Shown: in pieces, positions 54,605 to 62,468 of the stretch | Numbering within the stretch: position 1 is the stretch's first letter | Layout of the letters: the number at the start of each line of letters is the position of its first letter | NCBI GenBank assembly: GCA_036378535.1 | Contig: DASUWH010000004.1 | Location: 1-64,000, forward strand | From: Gp1-AA122 sp036378535 | Lineage (GTDB): Bacteria > Acidobacteriota > Terriglobia > Terriglobales > Acidobacteriaceae | Reading direction: 5' to 3' | Length of the DNA: 64,000 bases | Program-made: the position numbers and the translations under genes | Notes under the pieces: model-generated | What the model saw: the letters and a program-made list of their open reading frames with translations, nothing else | What the model was told of the DNA's origin: nothing | Databases searched by the model: none

Positions 54605-54868
54605 TAGTTACTCCTGAAGTGTCGCTCTACTTCCCGAGTCAGTAGATACGACGGACTTGCATGAGCCGCTTGCGCCCACGCAGCTGTAGTTATGAACAAA
54701 GTAAAATTAGACAAACTAATACGAAACCATTACAACGTCCCATTAAGCGGGATAGAGGGACGCATGTCAACGAAGAAACTGTGTTTTCAATGGCTTACAG
54801 AACCAAAACGGGAATCGCTGACGCCAGATATTAGATTTCTTACGGATGTTCCAGCGCTATGGAAAACA

Positions 54869-54888
54869 GAATGCACTAACTCGCATTC
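54869..54888. repeat. Inverted repeat GAATGC-N8-GCATTC
   Basis: Perfect 6-bp arms are separated by 8 bp, about 265 bp upstream of the receptor start. The symmetry and spacing fit an operator for a dimeric regulator, but none can be named. Confidence 0.4.
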
Positions 54889-54987
54889 CATGTTTAACCT
54901 ACAAGTATTGGTATATGGATAATGAATTATTGTATGTTGCCTGAGGATGTAACTAAGCAGTTTCGCGTGAGAAATAAACTTACTGTT

Positions 54988-55003
54988 AGTGATTTAGATC
55001 ACA
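54988..55003. promoter_or_regulatory. Crp/Fnr-family-like binding site
   Basis: AGTGA-N6-TCACA differs by one base from the Crp consensus TGTGA-N6-TCACA. It lies about 210 bp upstream of the DAHP synthase start and about 385 bp upstream of the receptor start. Chance occurrence is possible in an AT-rich stretch. Confidence 0.4.
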
Positions 55004-55213
55004 GTCGCACGTGTGTCATGTCACGCATCGGCTCGCAAGGAAATCTATTTGCGTTCTTGCTAAGAGCAATCGCACTAGTATGTTTCTACTAGACTCCCGA
55101 AATACAAATGTTCGCAAAGGCGCATGTTTGCTGGGTAGTTTCTTAGTATGTCACAGCCCGATAGTACGTGCATCACAGCATTCGGGTTGTATTGCGGGTA
55201 AGCTCACCGCGTC

Positions 55214-56095
55214 GTGAACCCGCATTGGAATGGGCAGTTTTCGTGCTTCGACCTGGTCGCCCGGAGCGACGAGCAGGTTCGGACCGTGATCCGGATCAGG
55301 GATATTCAAATCGGCGGCGACGGCTTCGTCGTCATGGCCGGCCCCTGCGCGGTTGAATCCGAATCGCAGCTGATACAGACAGCGGAAGCGGTCGCTTCCG
55401 CGGGCGCACGCATCTTGCGCGGCGGAGCTTTCAAGCCGCGCTCCTCTCCTTATTCATTTCAGGGCCTCGGGCTGGAAGGCTTAAAGATCCTGGACAAAGC
55501 CCGCGCAGCGACCGGACTTGCGATCGTCACCGAGGTGATGAGCCCGGAAGACGTGCCTCAAGTGGCAGAGTACGCCGACATCATGCAGGTAGGCACGCGC
55601 AGCATGCAGAATTTCGCTTTGCTCGAAGCCCTTGGGGCCTGTGGTCGGCCGGTTCTGCTGAAGCGTGGCATGACGAGTCGCCTGGAAGAGTTGCTGGAAT
55701 CCGCGCAAGTAATCGCATTGCACGGCAATGGGGAAATCATCCTCTGTGAACGGGGGATAAGAACGTTCGAGACTGCAACCAGGAACACCCTGGATATAGC
55801 AGCCGTTCCGGTCCTGAAATCTGTGTCACATCTTCCGGTGATCGTCGATCCGAGCCATGCGGCGGGGATACGGTCGCTGGTACCGACGCTCGCGCGCGCA
55901 GCCGTGGTAGTAGATGCGGACGGGTTGCTGGTCGAGGTTCATCCCTCGCCCGACCAGGCTCTGAGTGACGGGATTCAATCGTTGGATTTTCACCAGTTCC
56001 GCAGAATGATGCGGGACCTGCAACCTTATCTCGCCATCCGCGCCCGAAACCGTCAGCTAAGTCCCGAACTCGCATACGCCGGGGGCGTGGCGTGA
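55214..56095 (+). CDS. aroF: DAHP synthase, type I-beta, without regulatory domain
   Basis: A 293-residue 3-deoxy-7-phosphoheptulonate synthase that condenses phosphoenolpyruvate with erythrose-4-phosphate, the entry into the shikimate pathway. Visible are GPCAVES (43-49, with metal ligand Cys45), KPRSSPYSFQGLG (74-86), GTRSMQN, LLKRGM and DPSHA. It lacks the N-terminal ACT/ferredoxin-like domain, so it should escape feedback control by aromatic amino acids. The GTG start is uncertain. It is not beside other aro genes: it heads an operon of exported haem and propeller proteins, and its stop overlaps the next start as GTGA. Confidence 0.92.
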   Translation: MNPHWNGQFSCFDLVARSDEQVRTVIRIRDIQIGGDGFVVMAGPCAVESESQLIQTAEAVASAGARILRGGAFKPRSSPYSFQGLGLEGLKILDKARAATGLAIVTEVMSPEDVPQVAEYADIMQVGTRSMQNFALLEALGACGRPVLLKRGMTSRLEELLESAQVIALHGNGEIILCERGIRTFETATRNTLDIAAVPVLKSVSHLPVIVDPSHAAGIRSLVPTLARAAVVVDADGLLVEVHPSPDQALSDGIQSLDFHQFRRMMRDLQPYLAIRARNRQLSPELAYAGGVA

Positions 56096-57441
56096 CTCGC
56101 TCGTTGCCGTTCGCGTGGATTTTACTCTTGCTGGCCGGTGTCGGCGCCCAGCCGTCAACCTCTTCCTCAGAGTTGCCGGCATTCCTCTACACCTCGGCGC
56201 CGAAATATGAAGCTTTGGCGTGGATGCGCAGAAAGGACCGGTTTCCTCGCGGTGCGAAACTGTTCGTTGCAGATAAGGGCAGGAGCCGGCAGCTACTGCC
56301 AGAATTCTTCGCATCGTCCGATCCATCTCTTTCATTCGACGGCACGCGCGTTCTCTTTGCGGCCAAAAAAAACAAGCGGGATCATTGGCAGGTCTGGGAG
56401 TTGTCGCTGTCCGGCAGCATAGTGCGGCGCATCACTTCATGCGCTCGCGATTGCATCCGACCTTTCTACGTACCGGACGATCGCTTCGTCTTCGCTGAAA
56501 TGACGCCAGCGGGAATGGCAATAAAACTTTCTCAATTGTCAGGTGGTCAGTCACTCCCGCTGACATATGGCATCGGCAACTTTCTCCCCAGCGACATCCT
56601 TCGAGACGGGCGCATCTTGTTCGACGCTGCACTTGGCCTGAATGCGAGCGGAAGCCCTGAAATTTATACCGTCTATTCCGATGGAAGCGGGGTCGAGTCC
56701 TACCGTTGTGATCATGGGCGCGCCCGCCACTCGGGCAGGCAACTCGCTTCCGGCGACGTTGCCTTTGCGGAGGAAAGTGGCCTCGGACGTTTCACCTCCG
56801 CACTCGCCCACGAGTTAGCGATAACGATTCCTTCCCAGGAATATGCCGGAGACCTGGCTGAACTCTCCAACGGGGACTGGCTGATCGCGGCCCGCTCCAG
56901 GGGCGAAACCAGATTTGAAATCTCGCGCTGGACGCCAGGTACTCCGGACATGCATGGGATCGTCTCGGACCGGCAGGCCGATCTGGTGCAACCTGTCGCG
57001 ATCATGACGCGCCCGGTGCCCAACCGGCATCCATCCGGTCTTCATGATTGGAGCTACGCGAATTTACTCTGCCTGAACGCGTACACATCTAAGACACACT
57101 TCTCCGCGGGATCGATTGCATCGGTCCGGCTGTACACACGCAATGCCGCAGGTCGTGAAGCTCCTCTGGGTTCGACGGGGGTTGAGCCCGATGGCTCGTT
57201 TTATTTGCGGGTCCCCGCGGATCAACCGCTCAAACTGGAAATGCTGGATGCGGCGGGGAAGTCTCTCCAGAAAGAAGGCGGCTGGTTCTGGCTACGCAAG
57301 GGCGAACAGAGAATTTGCGTTGGCTGCCACGCCGGTCCGGAGACCGCCCCAGAGAACGCCGTGCCGGCGGTCCTGCTGCGCTCGACAGTTGCAACAGATA
57401 TGACCAGCAGTGCAGCGCATACTGCATCGGGAGGACATTAG
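56092..57441 (+). CDS. Exported c-haem propeller, hydrazine-synthase-alpha-like
   Basis: A 449-residue exported protein with a signal peptide (about 1-20). A TolB-like propeller (about 40-300) is followed by a beta-sandwich with GVEPDGSFYLRVPADQPLKLE. That segment and the next, GWFWLRKGEQRICVGCH, match the pattern of the HzsA middle-domain family. One c-haem motif, CVGCH, is at 409-413. The family contains the haem subunit of hydrazine synthase, but most members are uncharacterised and no other anammox gene is here, so hydrazine chemistry should not be inferred. The GTG start overlaps the aroF stop. Confidence 0.78.
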   Translation: MTRSLPFAWILLLLAGVGAQPSTSSSELPAFLYTSAPKYEALAWMRRKDRFPRGAKLFVADKGRSRQLLPEFFASSDPSLSFDGTRVLFAAKKNKRDHWQVWELSLSGSIVRRITSCARDCIRPFYVPDDRFVFAEMTPAGMAIKLSQLSGGQSLPLTYGIGNFLPSDILRDGRILFDAALGLNASGSPEIYTVYSDGSGVESYRCDHGRARHSGRQLASGDVAFAEESGLGRFTSALAHELAITIPSQEYAGDLAELSNGDWLIAARSRGETRFEISRWTPGTPDMHGIVSDRQADLVQPVAIMTRPVPNRHPSGLHDWSYANLLCLNAYTSKTHFSAGSIASVRLYTRNAAGREAPLGSTGVEPDGSFYLRVPADQPLKLEMLDAAGKSLQKEGGWFWLRKGEQRICVGCHAGPETAPENAVPAVLLRSTVATDMTSSAAHTASGGH

Positions 57442-57442
57442 C

Positions 57443-59071
57443 GTGCGCCGATCATCCATTCTCGTGATCGCAATTCTCTCTTCGGCATTGCTAGCGCAAG
57501 CACCGCAAAATAGCTCCATTCGATTCGAAGATGCCACCGCTTCCTCGGGCATCCATTTCGCGCACAGTTTCGGCGCGCAGAAGCTCGGATCTTTGCTGGA
57601 AAGCACCGGCGCGGGCTGCGTCTGGTTCGACTACAACAACGACGGCCTCCCCGATCTGTATGTGGCAAGCGGCAAGCCGCTGGATGGCGGTATACATCCC
57701 TATCCTCTGAAGACTCCTCCCGCTGAACCGCCCCACAATCATCTTTACCGCAACAACGGCGACGGTACCTTCACCGATGTCACCGATCAAGCAGGAGTCG
57801 CCGCGAATCTCTACGGCATGGCTGTTATTGCCGCTGATTTTGACAATGACGGTTTCGTCGATCTCTTTGTCACCGGCTATGGACGCGCCATTCTGTTCCG
57901 CAACAAGGGTGATGGCACCTTTGAAGATGTCACTGCTAAAGCCGGAATCAACGTGGATGGATGGTCAATCAGCTCCGCATGGCTCGATTACGATCGCGAT
58001 GGCTGCCTCGATCTGTTTGTCGGACGCTATGTGAAATTCGATCCGCAGTATCGCGCCTTTTATCCCGCCGACAACTATCCCGGCCCGCTCGACTACGAAG
58101 CCGATACGAATCGTCTCTACCACAACAACTGCAATGGAACCTTCGCCGATGTCACCGACAAGTCCGGAATCGGCGCATACAAGGGCCGCACGATGGGCGT
58201 GACCGCCGCCGACTATGACGGCGACGGTTACCCCGACATCTTCGTTGCCAACGACAAGACCGAGAATTTTCTATTCCACAACAGGCGCGACGGCACCTTC
58301 GAAGAAGTGGCCGCCGATTTGGGAGTTGCCTACGGCCAGAACGGCGAGATGACTTCAGCCATGGGACCGATCTTCGCAGATCTGGGAAACGACGGCCGCC
58401 TAGATCTTTGGGTAACCGATTCCAAATATAACCGGCTCATGCGCAATGCCGGCACGAGCGCGTTTGTGGACACTAGCGCAAGTGCCGGAATCTCTACCGC
58501 CAGTGCACAGTATGTGAGTTGGGGCAGCGGCATTTACGACTTCGACAATGACGGACTGCTGGACATCCTTATCTTTCATGGCGGCCTGATACACATGGTC
58601 CCCCAGGAGCACTCGCTCTTTCGTGGGCTGGGAGACGCAAAATTTGCAGACGTCTCAGGTAGAGCCGGTCCAGTGCTCGACACAAAGACGGTTGCCCGCG
58701 GCGCCTGCTTCGCCGATTACGACAACGACGGCAAAGTGGATGCGTTCGTCGTCAACCTGGGCTCGACTGGTACCCTGCTCCATAACATCACCTCTACGAA
58801 GAATCACTGGCTCGCAGTGAAGTTGAAAGGGACCAAGAGCAACCGCGACGGAATCGGCGCCCAGGTCGAGATAACGACAGGCGCGCGCCATCAAACTGCG
58901 CAACGAGTCGCCGGCTCCGGGTATCTGTCCCAGAACGATAGCCGGCTTCATTTCGGGTTGGGCTCAGCGACAAAAGCCGACAAGATAACAGTGCGCTGGC
59001 CGAGCGGGCGAAACCAGGTCCTCCGCAATGTTACTGCCGACCGCGTTCTTACCATGGAGGAGCCGAAGTGA
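57443..59071 (+). CDS. CRTAC1-family protein (second copy in window)
   Basis: A 542-residue exported protein with a signal peptide (1-19). FG-GAP/VCBS blades carry Asp-rich loops (DYNNDGLPDLYVASG, DFDNDGFVDLFVTG, DYDRDGCLDLFVG, DYDGDGYPDIFVAND). The C-terminal ASPIC/UnbV domain has SNRDGIGAQVE, GSGYLSQND, HFGLG and ITVRWPSG. GGAGG eight bases before GTG 57443, one base after the previous stop, sets the start. Domain order matches the protein at 46644. Its position between two haem proteins suggests it is part of a periplasmic complex. Confidence 0.92.
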   Translation: MRRSSILVIAILSSALLAQAPQNSSIRFEDATASSGIHFAHSFGAQKLGSLLESTGAGCVWFDYNNDGLPDLYVASGKPLDGGIHPYPLKTPPAEPPHNHLYRNNGDGTFTDVTDQAGVAANLYGMAVIAADFDNDGFVDLFVTGYGRAILFRNKGDGTFEDVTAKAGINVDGWSISSAWLDYDRDGCLDLFVGRYVKFDPQYRAFYPADNYPGPLDYEADTNRLYHNNCNGTFADVTDKSGIGAYKGRTMGVTAADYDGDGYPDIFVANDKTENFLFHNRRDGTFEEVAADLGVAYGQNGEMTSAMGPIFADLGNDGRLDLWVTDSKYNRLMRNAGTSAFVDTSASAGISTASAQYVSWGSGIYDFDNDGLLDILIFHGGLIHMVPQEHSLFRGLGDAKFADVSGRAGPVLDTKTVARGACFADYDNDGKVDAFVVNLGSTGTLLHNITSTKNHWLAVKLKGTKSNRDGIGAQVEITTGARHQTAQRVAGSGYLSQNDSRLHFGLGSATKADKITVRWPSGRNQVLRNVTADRVLTMEEPK

Positions 59072-60909
59072 AGTGGCTGCTCCCCTTGTTTGTCGTGGCG
59101 ACGGGCCTGCTCGGCGCTGTTGCGGGGCTGCCGGCTGAATCGCCGCGCTATTTGTCTCCGGGTGAAATGGTCGTTTCTCCTGACGGACGGTGGCTCTATA
59201 TAGTTTGCGAAAAGGCAGACCAACTCCTGGTCTTGGATACGCGACACTCAACAGTGACCGCTCGCGTCGGGGTCGGACACCAGCCGCGCGGGTTAGCACT
59301 CTCCGGGGACGGTCGCCGCATCTATGTCGCCAACTCCTGGGATGACACGATTTCTGTGATTGACTCGCAGGATTTCAAAGTAGAGGCGATCCTGCAAACC
59401 GGTTTTGAACCGACGGGCGTCGTGGAAGATAGCAAAAACCGGACGCTCTATGTTGCCAACCGCCTGAGCAACGACATCTCGGTCATTGACATGGCTACGG
59501 GACGGGAGGTGAAACGTCTCGCCGCCGGGAGGGGAGCGAGCTATCTCGCGCTGTCGGCAGACGGCTCGCAAGTGTACTGCACGCATGTTTATCCGAAAAT
59601 CGGCGTATTCCGTACTCCTCCGGAATCAGAAATCACGATTATCGATACCGCAACTCAGCGTGTGGTCGAGCGCAAGCTTCTGCAGAATGTTGCGGGCGTC
59701 TTTCATCTGGCGAGCACAAGCGATGACGGCCTGCATGTAGCCGCGCAACTCCGCCCCAAGAATCTGATTCCACTTGCCCATGTCGAGCATGGATGGGTCT
59801 TCGGGAACTCACTCGCAATTTTTGGCAAAGGTATTGACGGCCTCGTGCAAGTGCCACTCGACGAACTAGATCGCTATTTCGCCGTGCCCTTCGGAGTAGC
59901 GATCACGCCGGATAAGTCGAGACTGTTCGTTACGACGGCGGGTTCCGACAGCCTCACCGCAATCAACGTACCTCGCCTGCTCGCGTTTGTTCGTTCAAAG
60001 CACACATCATTCGCAAACGATCTGTCGGCATCGGCCAACTATGTAGAAGCACGGATCCCGGTGGGACGAAACCCGCGAGGACTGGCTCTCTCGCCCGACG
60101 GCAACCTCTTATATGTTGCCAATCGCATGGACGACACCATTGGTGTAATCGACACGAAACAAGACCAGGTTGTTACGACGATCAATCTGGGCGGCCCCAA
60201 GTCACTGACTCCGCTGCGCCGCGGCGAGCAGATCTTTTACAGTGCCAAATATGCTTTTCAGGGACACTTCAGCTGTGCCAATTGCCACATCGACGCCACC
60301 TTCGACGGCCTGCAGTGGGATTTGGAACCGGATGGCTTCGGAGTAGACATCGTCGACAACCGCTCCATCGAAGACTTGACTGGAACGGATCCGTACAAGT
60401 GGAACGGCGGCAATCCTGATCTACCCACCGAATGTGGCCCTCGCACCGAGAAATACTTCTATCGCTCGCAAAGCTACAACGCCCAGGAGCTAACCGATCT
60501 GGTCTCCTTTGTGATGTCACTTCCCGTACGGCCGAACCGTTATCGCCTGCCAGGTGGCGAGTTGACTTCAGCTCAGGAACGAGGCAAGGCTATTTTTGAG
60601 CGCACAAAGTACAAAGACGGACGCCTCATCCCCGAAAGTAATCGGTGCCGGTCTTGCCACAGCGGACCCAAGTTCACAAATCAGAAACAGCTGGATGTCG
60701 GAAGTGGAAAGCCGATTGATCGCTCGCCCCGAATCGATGTGCCGCATCTTCCCGACGTCGCCTATTCGGCTCCCTATCTCCACGACGGATCCGCGCGTTC
60801 TCTCGAAGAAATCTGGACCGTTTTCAACCCGAAGGACACACACGGAGTTACCAACGATCTAACCAAAGACGAGCTCAACGATTTGATTGAGTACCTGAGG
60901 ACATTATGA
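59068..60909 (+). CDS. YVTN propeller fused to di-haem cytochrome c/MauG-like domain
   Basis: A 613-residue exported protein. Residues 1-23 are a signal peptide. Seven YVTN-type blades follow (about 30-375), with YVANSWDDTISVID, YVANRLSNDISVID and YVANRMDDTIGVID. A cytochrome-c-peroxidase/MauG-like domain then has haem motifs CANCH (403-407) and CRSCH (527-531), and ends with APYLHDGSARSLEEI, the typical distal-ligand loop. Possible roles are peroxide reduction or electron transfer in the maturation or oxidation of a partner. Its ATG overlaps the CRTAC1 stop as ATGA. Confidence 0.9.
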   Translation: MKWLLPLFVVATGLLGAVAGLPAESPRYLSPGEMVVSPDGRWLYIVCEKADQLLVLDTRHSTVTARVGVGHQPRGLALSGDGRRIYVANSWDDTISVIDSQDFKVEAILQTGFEPTGVVEDSKNRTLYVANRLSNDISVIDMATGREVKRLAAGRGASYLALSADGSQVYCTHVYPKIGVFRTPPESEITIIDTATQRVVERKLLQNVAGVFHLASTSDDGLHVAAQLRPKNLIPLAHVEHGWVFGNSLAIFGKGIDGLVQVPLDELDRYFAVPFGVAITPDKSRLFVTTAGSDSLTAINVPRLLAFVRSKHTSFANDLSASANYVEARIPVGRNPRGLALSPDGNLLYVANRMDDTIGVIDTKQDQVVTTINLGGPKSLTPLRRGEQIFYSAKYAFQGHFSCANCHIDATFDGLQWDLEPDGFGVDIVDNRSIEDLTGTDPYKWNGGNPDLPTECGPRTEKYFYRSQSYNAQELTDLVSFVMSLPVRPNRYRLPGGELTSAQERGKAIFERTKYKDGRLIPESNRCRSCHSGPKFTNQKQLDVGSGKPIDRSPRIDVPHLPDVAYSAPYLHDGSARSLEEIWTVFNPKDTHGVTNDLTKDELNDLIEYLRTL

Positions 60910-61967
60910 AATTCCGTTGGCAACTCGTCGTGCTATTGATCCTCGCAATCCCGCTTGCGGCTGAGACCCCCGGCATGCCTCAGTTCCGGTGGGAGAACTT
61001 CACCACGGCAAATGGTTTGCCCAATGATCACGTCTTCTGTGTGTTGGTCGATGACGACCGGATTTGGGCTGGCACAGAGGACGGCCTTGTACTCTACGCT
61101 GGCGGGCAGTGGAAAATCTTCCGTCCTTCTGATGGTCTCGCCCATCGCGTAGTCCTTTCGCTGACCCTCGACCAGCGAACGGGCGACCTATGGGCTGGAA
61201 CCATGGGTGGCCTTAGCCGCATCTCCGCCGGCCGGATTGACACGTTTACGCAGCTTAATTCCGGGCTGGCCAACGACATCGTTTACGGCGTCGGCATACA
61301 AGGAGATTTTGTGTGGGCCGCAACTGCCGCCGGCGCCAGCCGGTTTAACGTCCGTACCGGCCAATGGAGCCTCTTCAACGAGCGCAATACTCCCATGTAC
61401 GAGATCTGGACTTATGCCGTTAGCCCCGGTCCCGACAAGGTCTACTACGCCGTCTGGGGTGGTGGCCTTCTGGAGTACGACATCAAGACGGAACGTTGGA
61501 AGGATTACAACGACCCGGATGGCGAGACCGAGATTGTCCTCTTCAAAGATCAGGGCCTGATCCACGAGATCACGACTTCCGTCAGTTATGTCGATAGCAT
61601 TGTTTGGGTCGCCACCTACTTCGGAGCGAGCCGCTACGACGGCCGCAACTGGCACAACTTCCTGCAGAAAGACAGCGGCCTGCCCAGTAATTTTCTGAAC
61701 TTCATCAAAGGAGTTGACGCCAACCGCGCCTGGTTCTGCACGGATAAAGGTTTGGCCTACTTCGACGGTGCGAACTGGGCCATTTATCGGCCCGCCCTGG
61801 ATACACACCGCCCGGAAATGCTGGTGCGCAATGCCGACGGAAATATGACGTCCGTTGCCGTCACCACAGCGCCCGCTCACAATTACGTGCTTGGGATCGA
61901 CTTTCAAGGGGACGACGTTTGGGTTGCAACTGCAAAAGGCTTAAGTCACGGAATTCGACAGAAATAA
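60906..61967 (+). CDS. Periplasmic two-component-regulator-type propeller protein
   Basis: A 353-residue exported protein made almost wholly of a beta-propeller of the Reg_prop type. Examples are FTTANGLPNDHVFCVLVDDDRIWAGTEDGL, YDGRNWHNFLQKDSGLPSN and VWVATAKGLSHG. A signal peptide ends near AETPG. Unlike hybrid sensors, it has no membrane helix or kinase domain, so it is a free binding module. ATGA overlap with the cytochrome gene shows coupling. I cannot assign a ligand. Confidence 0.85.
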   Translation: MKFRWQLVVLLILAIPLAAETPGMPQFRWENFTTANGLPNDHVFCVLVDDDRIWAGTEDGLVLYAGGQWKIFRPSDGLAHRVVLSLTLDQRTGDLWAGTMGGLSRISAGRIDTFTQLNSGLANDIVYGVGIQGDFVWAATAAGASRFNVRTGQWSLFNERNTPMYEIWTYAVSPGPDKVYYAVWGGGLLEYDIKTERWKDYNDPDGETEIVLFKDQGLIHEITTSVSYVDSIVWVATYFGASRYDGRNWHNFLQKDSGLPSNFLNFIKGVDANRAWFCTDKGLAYFDGANWAIYRPALDTHRPEMLVRNADGNMTSVAVTTAPAHNYVLGIDFQGDDVWVATAKGLSHGIRQK

Positions 61968-61983
61968 TAAAGGAGTCATTCTC

Positions 61984-62463
61984 ATGAACGTGGCAGAACT
62001 ACTTCAGGAAATCGCAACCGGGCCGGTAATAAAACGCGCCATTACCAATCACCAGGTTCTGAACGAGGCCTACAGCTATGGCAGCGCTTTCTCTCGTGGC
62101 TTGCGCATCGATCTAAACGGGCTCTCACTTCTGTTGATTTCCGGTACTGCCAGTATCGACGAGCGCGGGAACACCGTTCACGTAGGCGATTTGCGGGCTC
62201 AGACGCGCCGCACTTTCAGTAACATCACCGGTTTACTCGAGTCGGAAGGAGCAACCTGGAAGGATGTTGTCCGCACGACATGCTACCTGCGCGACATCGA
62301 GCGCGATTACCAGGCCTTCAACGAAGAGCGCTCCGCCTTTTACCGGGAACAGCGCCTGAGTCCGCTGCCGGCATCGACGGGCATCCAGGCAATCCTCTGC
62401 CGCCCCGACCTGCTGATTGAAATCGAAGCCATCGCCATGTTCCGCCGGGAGCCCAGGGAGTAG
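61984..62463 (+). CDS. RidA/chorismatase-like protein
   Basis: A 159-residue protein of the YjgF/RidA superfamily, larger than standard RidA (about 130). LLISGTASIDERG, VHVGDLRAQTRRTFSNI and CYLRDIERDYQAFN resemble the C-terminal half of chorismatases of the FkbO/Hyg5/XanB2 type. The RPDLLIEIEA segment keeps the conserved Arg and Glu of the family. No signal peptide, so cytoplasmic. A chorismate-related reaction would fit with the DAHP synthase of the same operon. It lacks the N-terminal half of known chorismatases, so a plain imine deaminase is the alternative. AGGAG lies before the ATG. Confidence 0.82.
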   Translation: MNVAELLQEIATGPVIKRAITNHQVLNEAYSYGSAFSRGLRIDLNGLSLLLISGTASIDERGNTVHVGDLRAQTRRTFSNITGLLESEGATWKDVVRTTCYLRDIERDYQAFNEERSAFYREQRLSPLPASTGIQAILCRPDLLIEIEAIAMFRREPRE

Positions 62464-62468
62464 CGCTT

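Larger units (their letters stand above)
54605..55213. promoter_or_regulatory. AT-rich divergent control region
   Basis: This 609-bp region separates the receptor operon (minus) and the DAHP synthase operon (plus). It is clearly richer in A and T than its surroundings and carries several palindromes. Examples are TTCCA-N6-TGGAA at 54849-54864, the pairs listed separately, and the imperfect GTGTCATGTCAC near 55014-55025. Short open frames at 54692-54922 and 55011-55217 show no coding character. The region must hold both promoters; I could not fix their boxes. Confidence 0.55.

Noticed and set aside
54692..55217. Two small plus-strand frames in the AT-rich divergent region
   Set aside because: No ribosome binding site, no coding-like codon use, and no recognisable family.
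56092..57441. Anammox-type hydrazine synthesis
   Set aside because: Only one HzsA-like domain with one haem motif is present. HzsB, HzsC and hydrazine dehydrogenase are absent, so only family resemblance is claimed.
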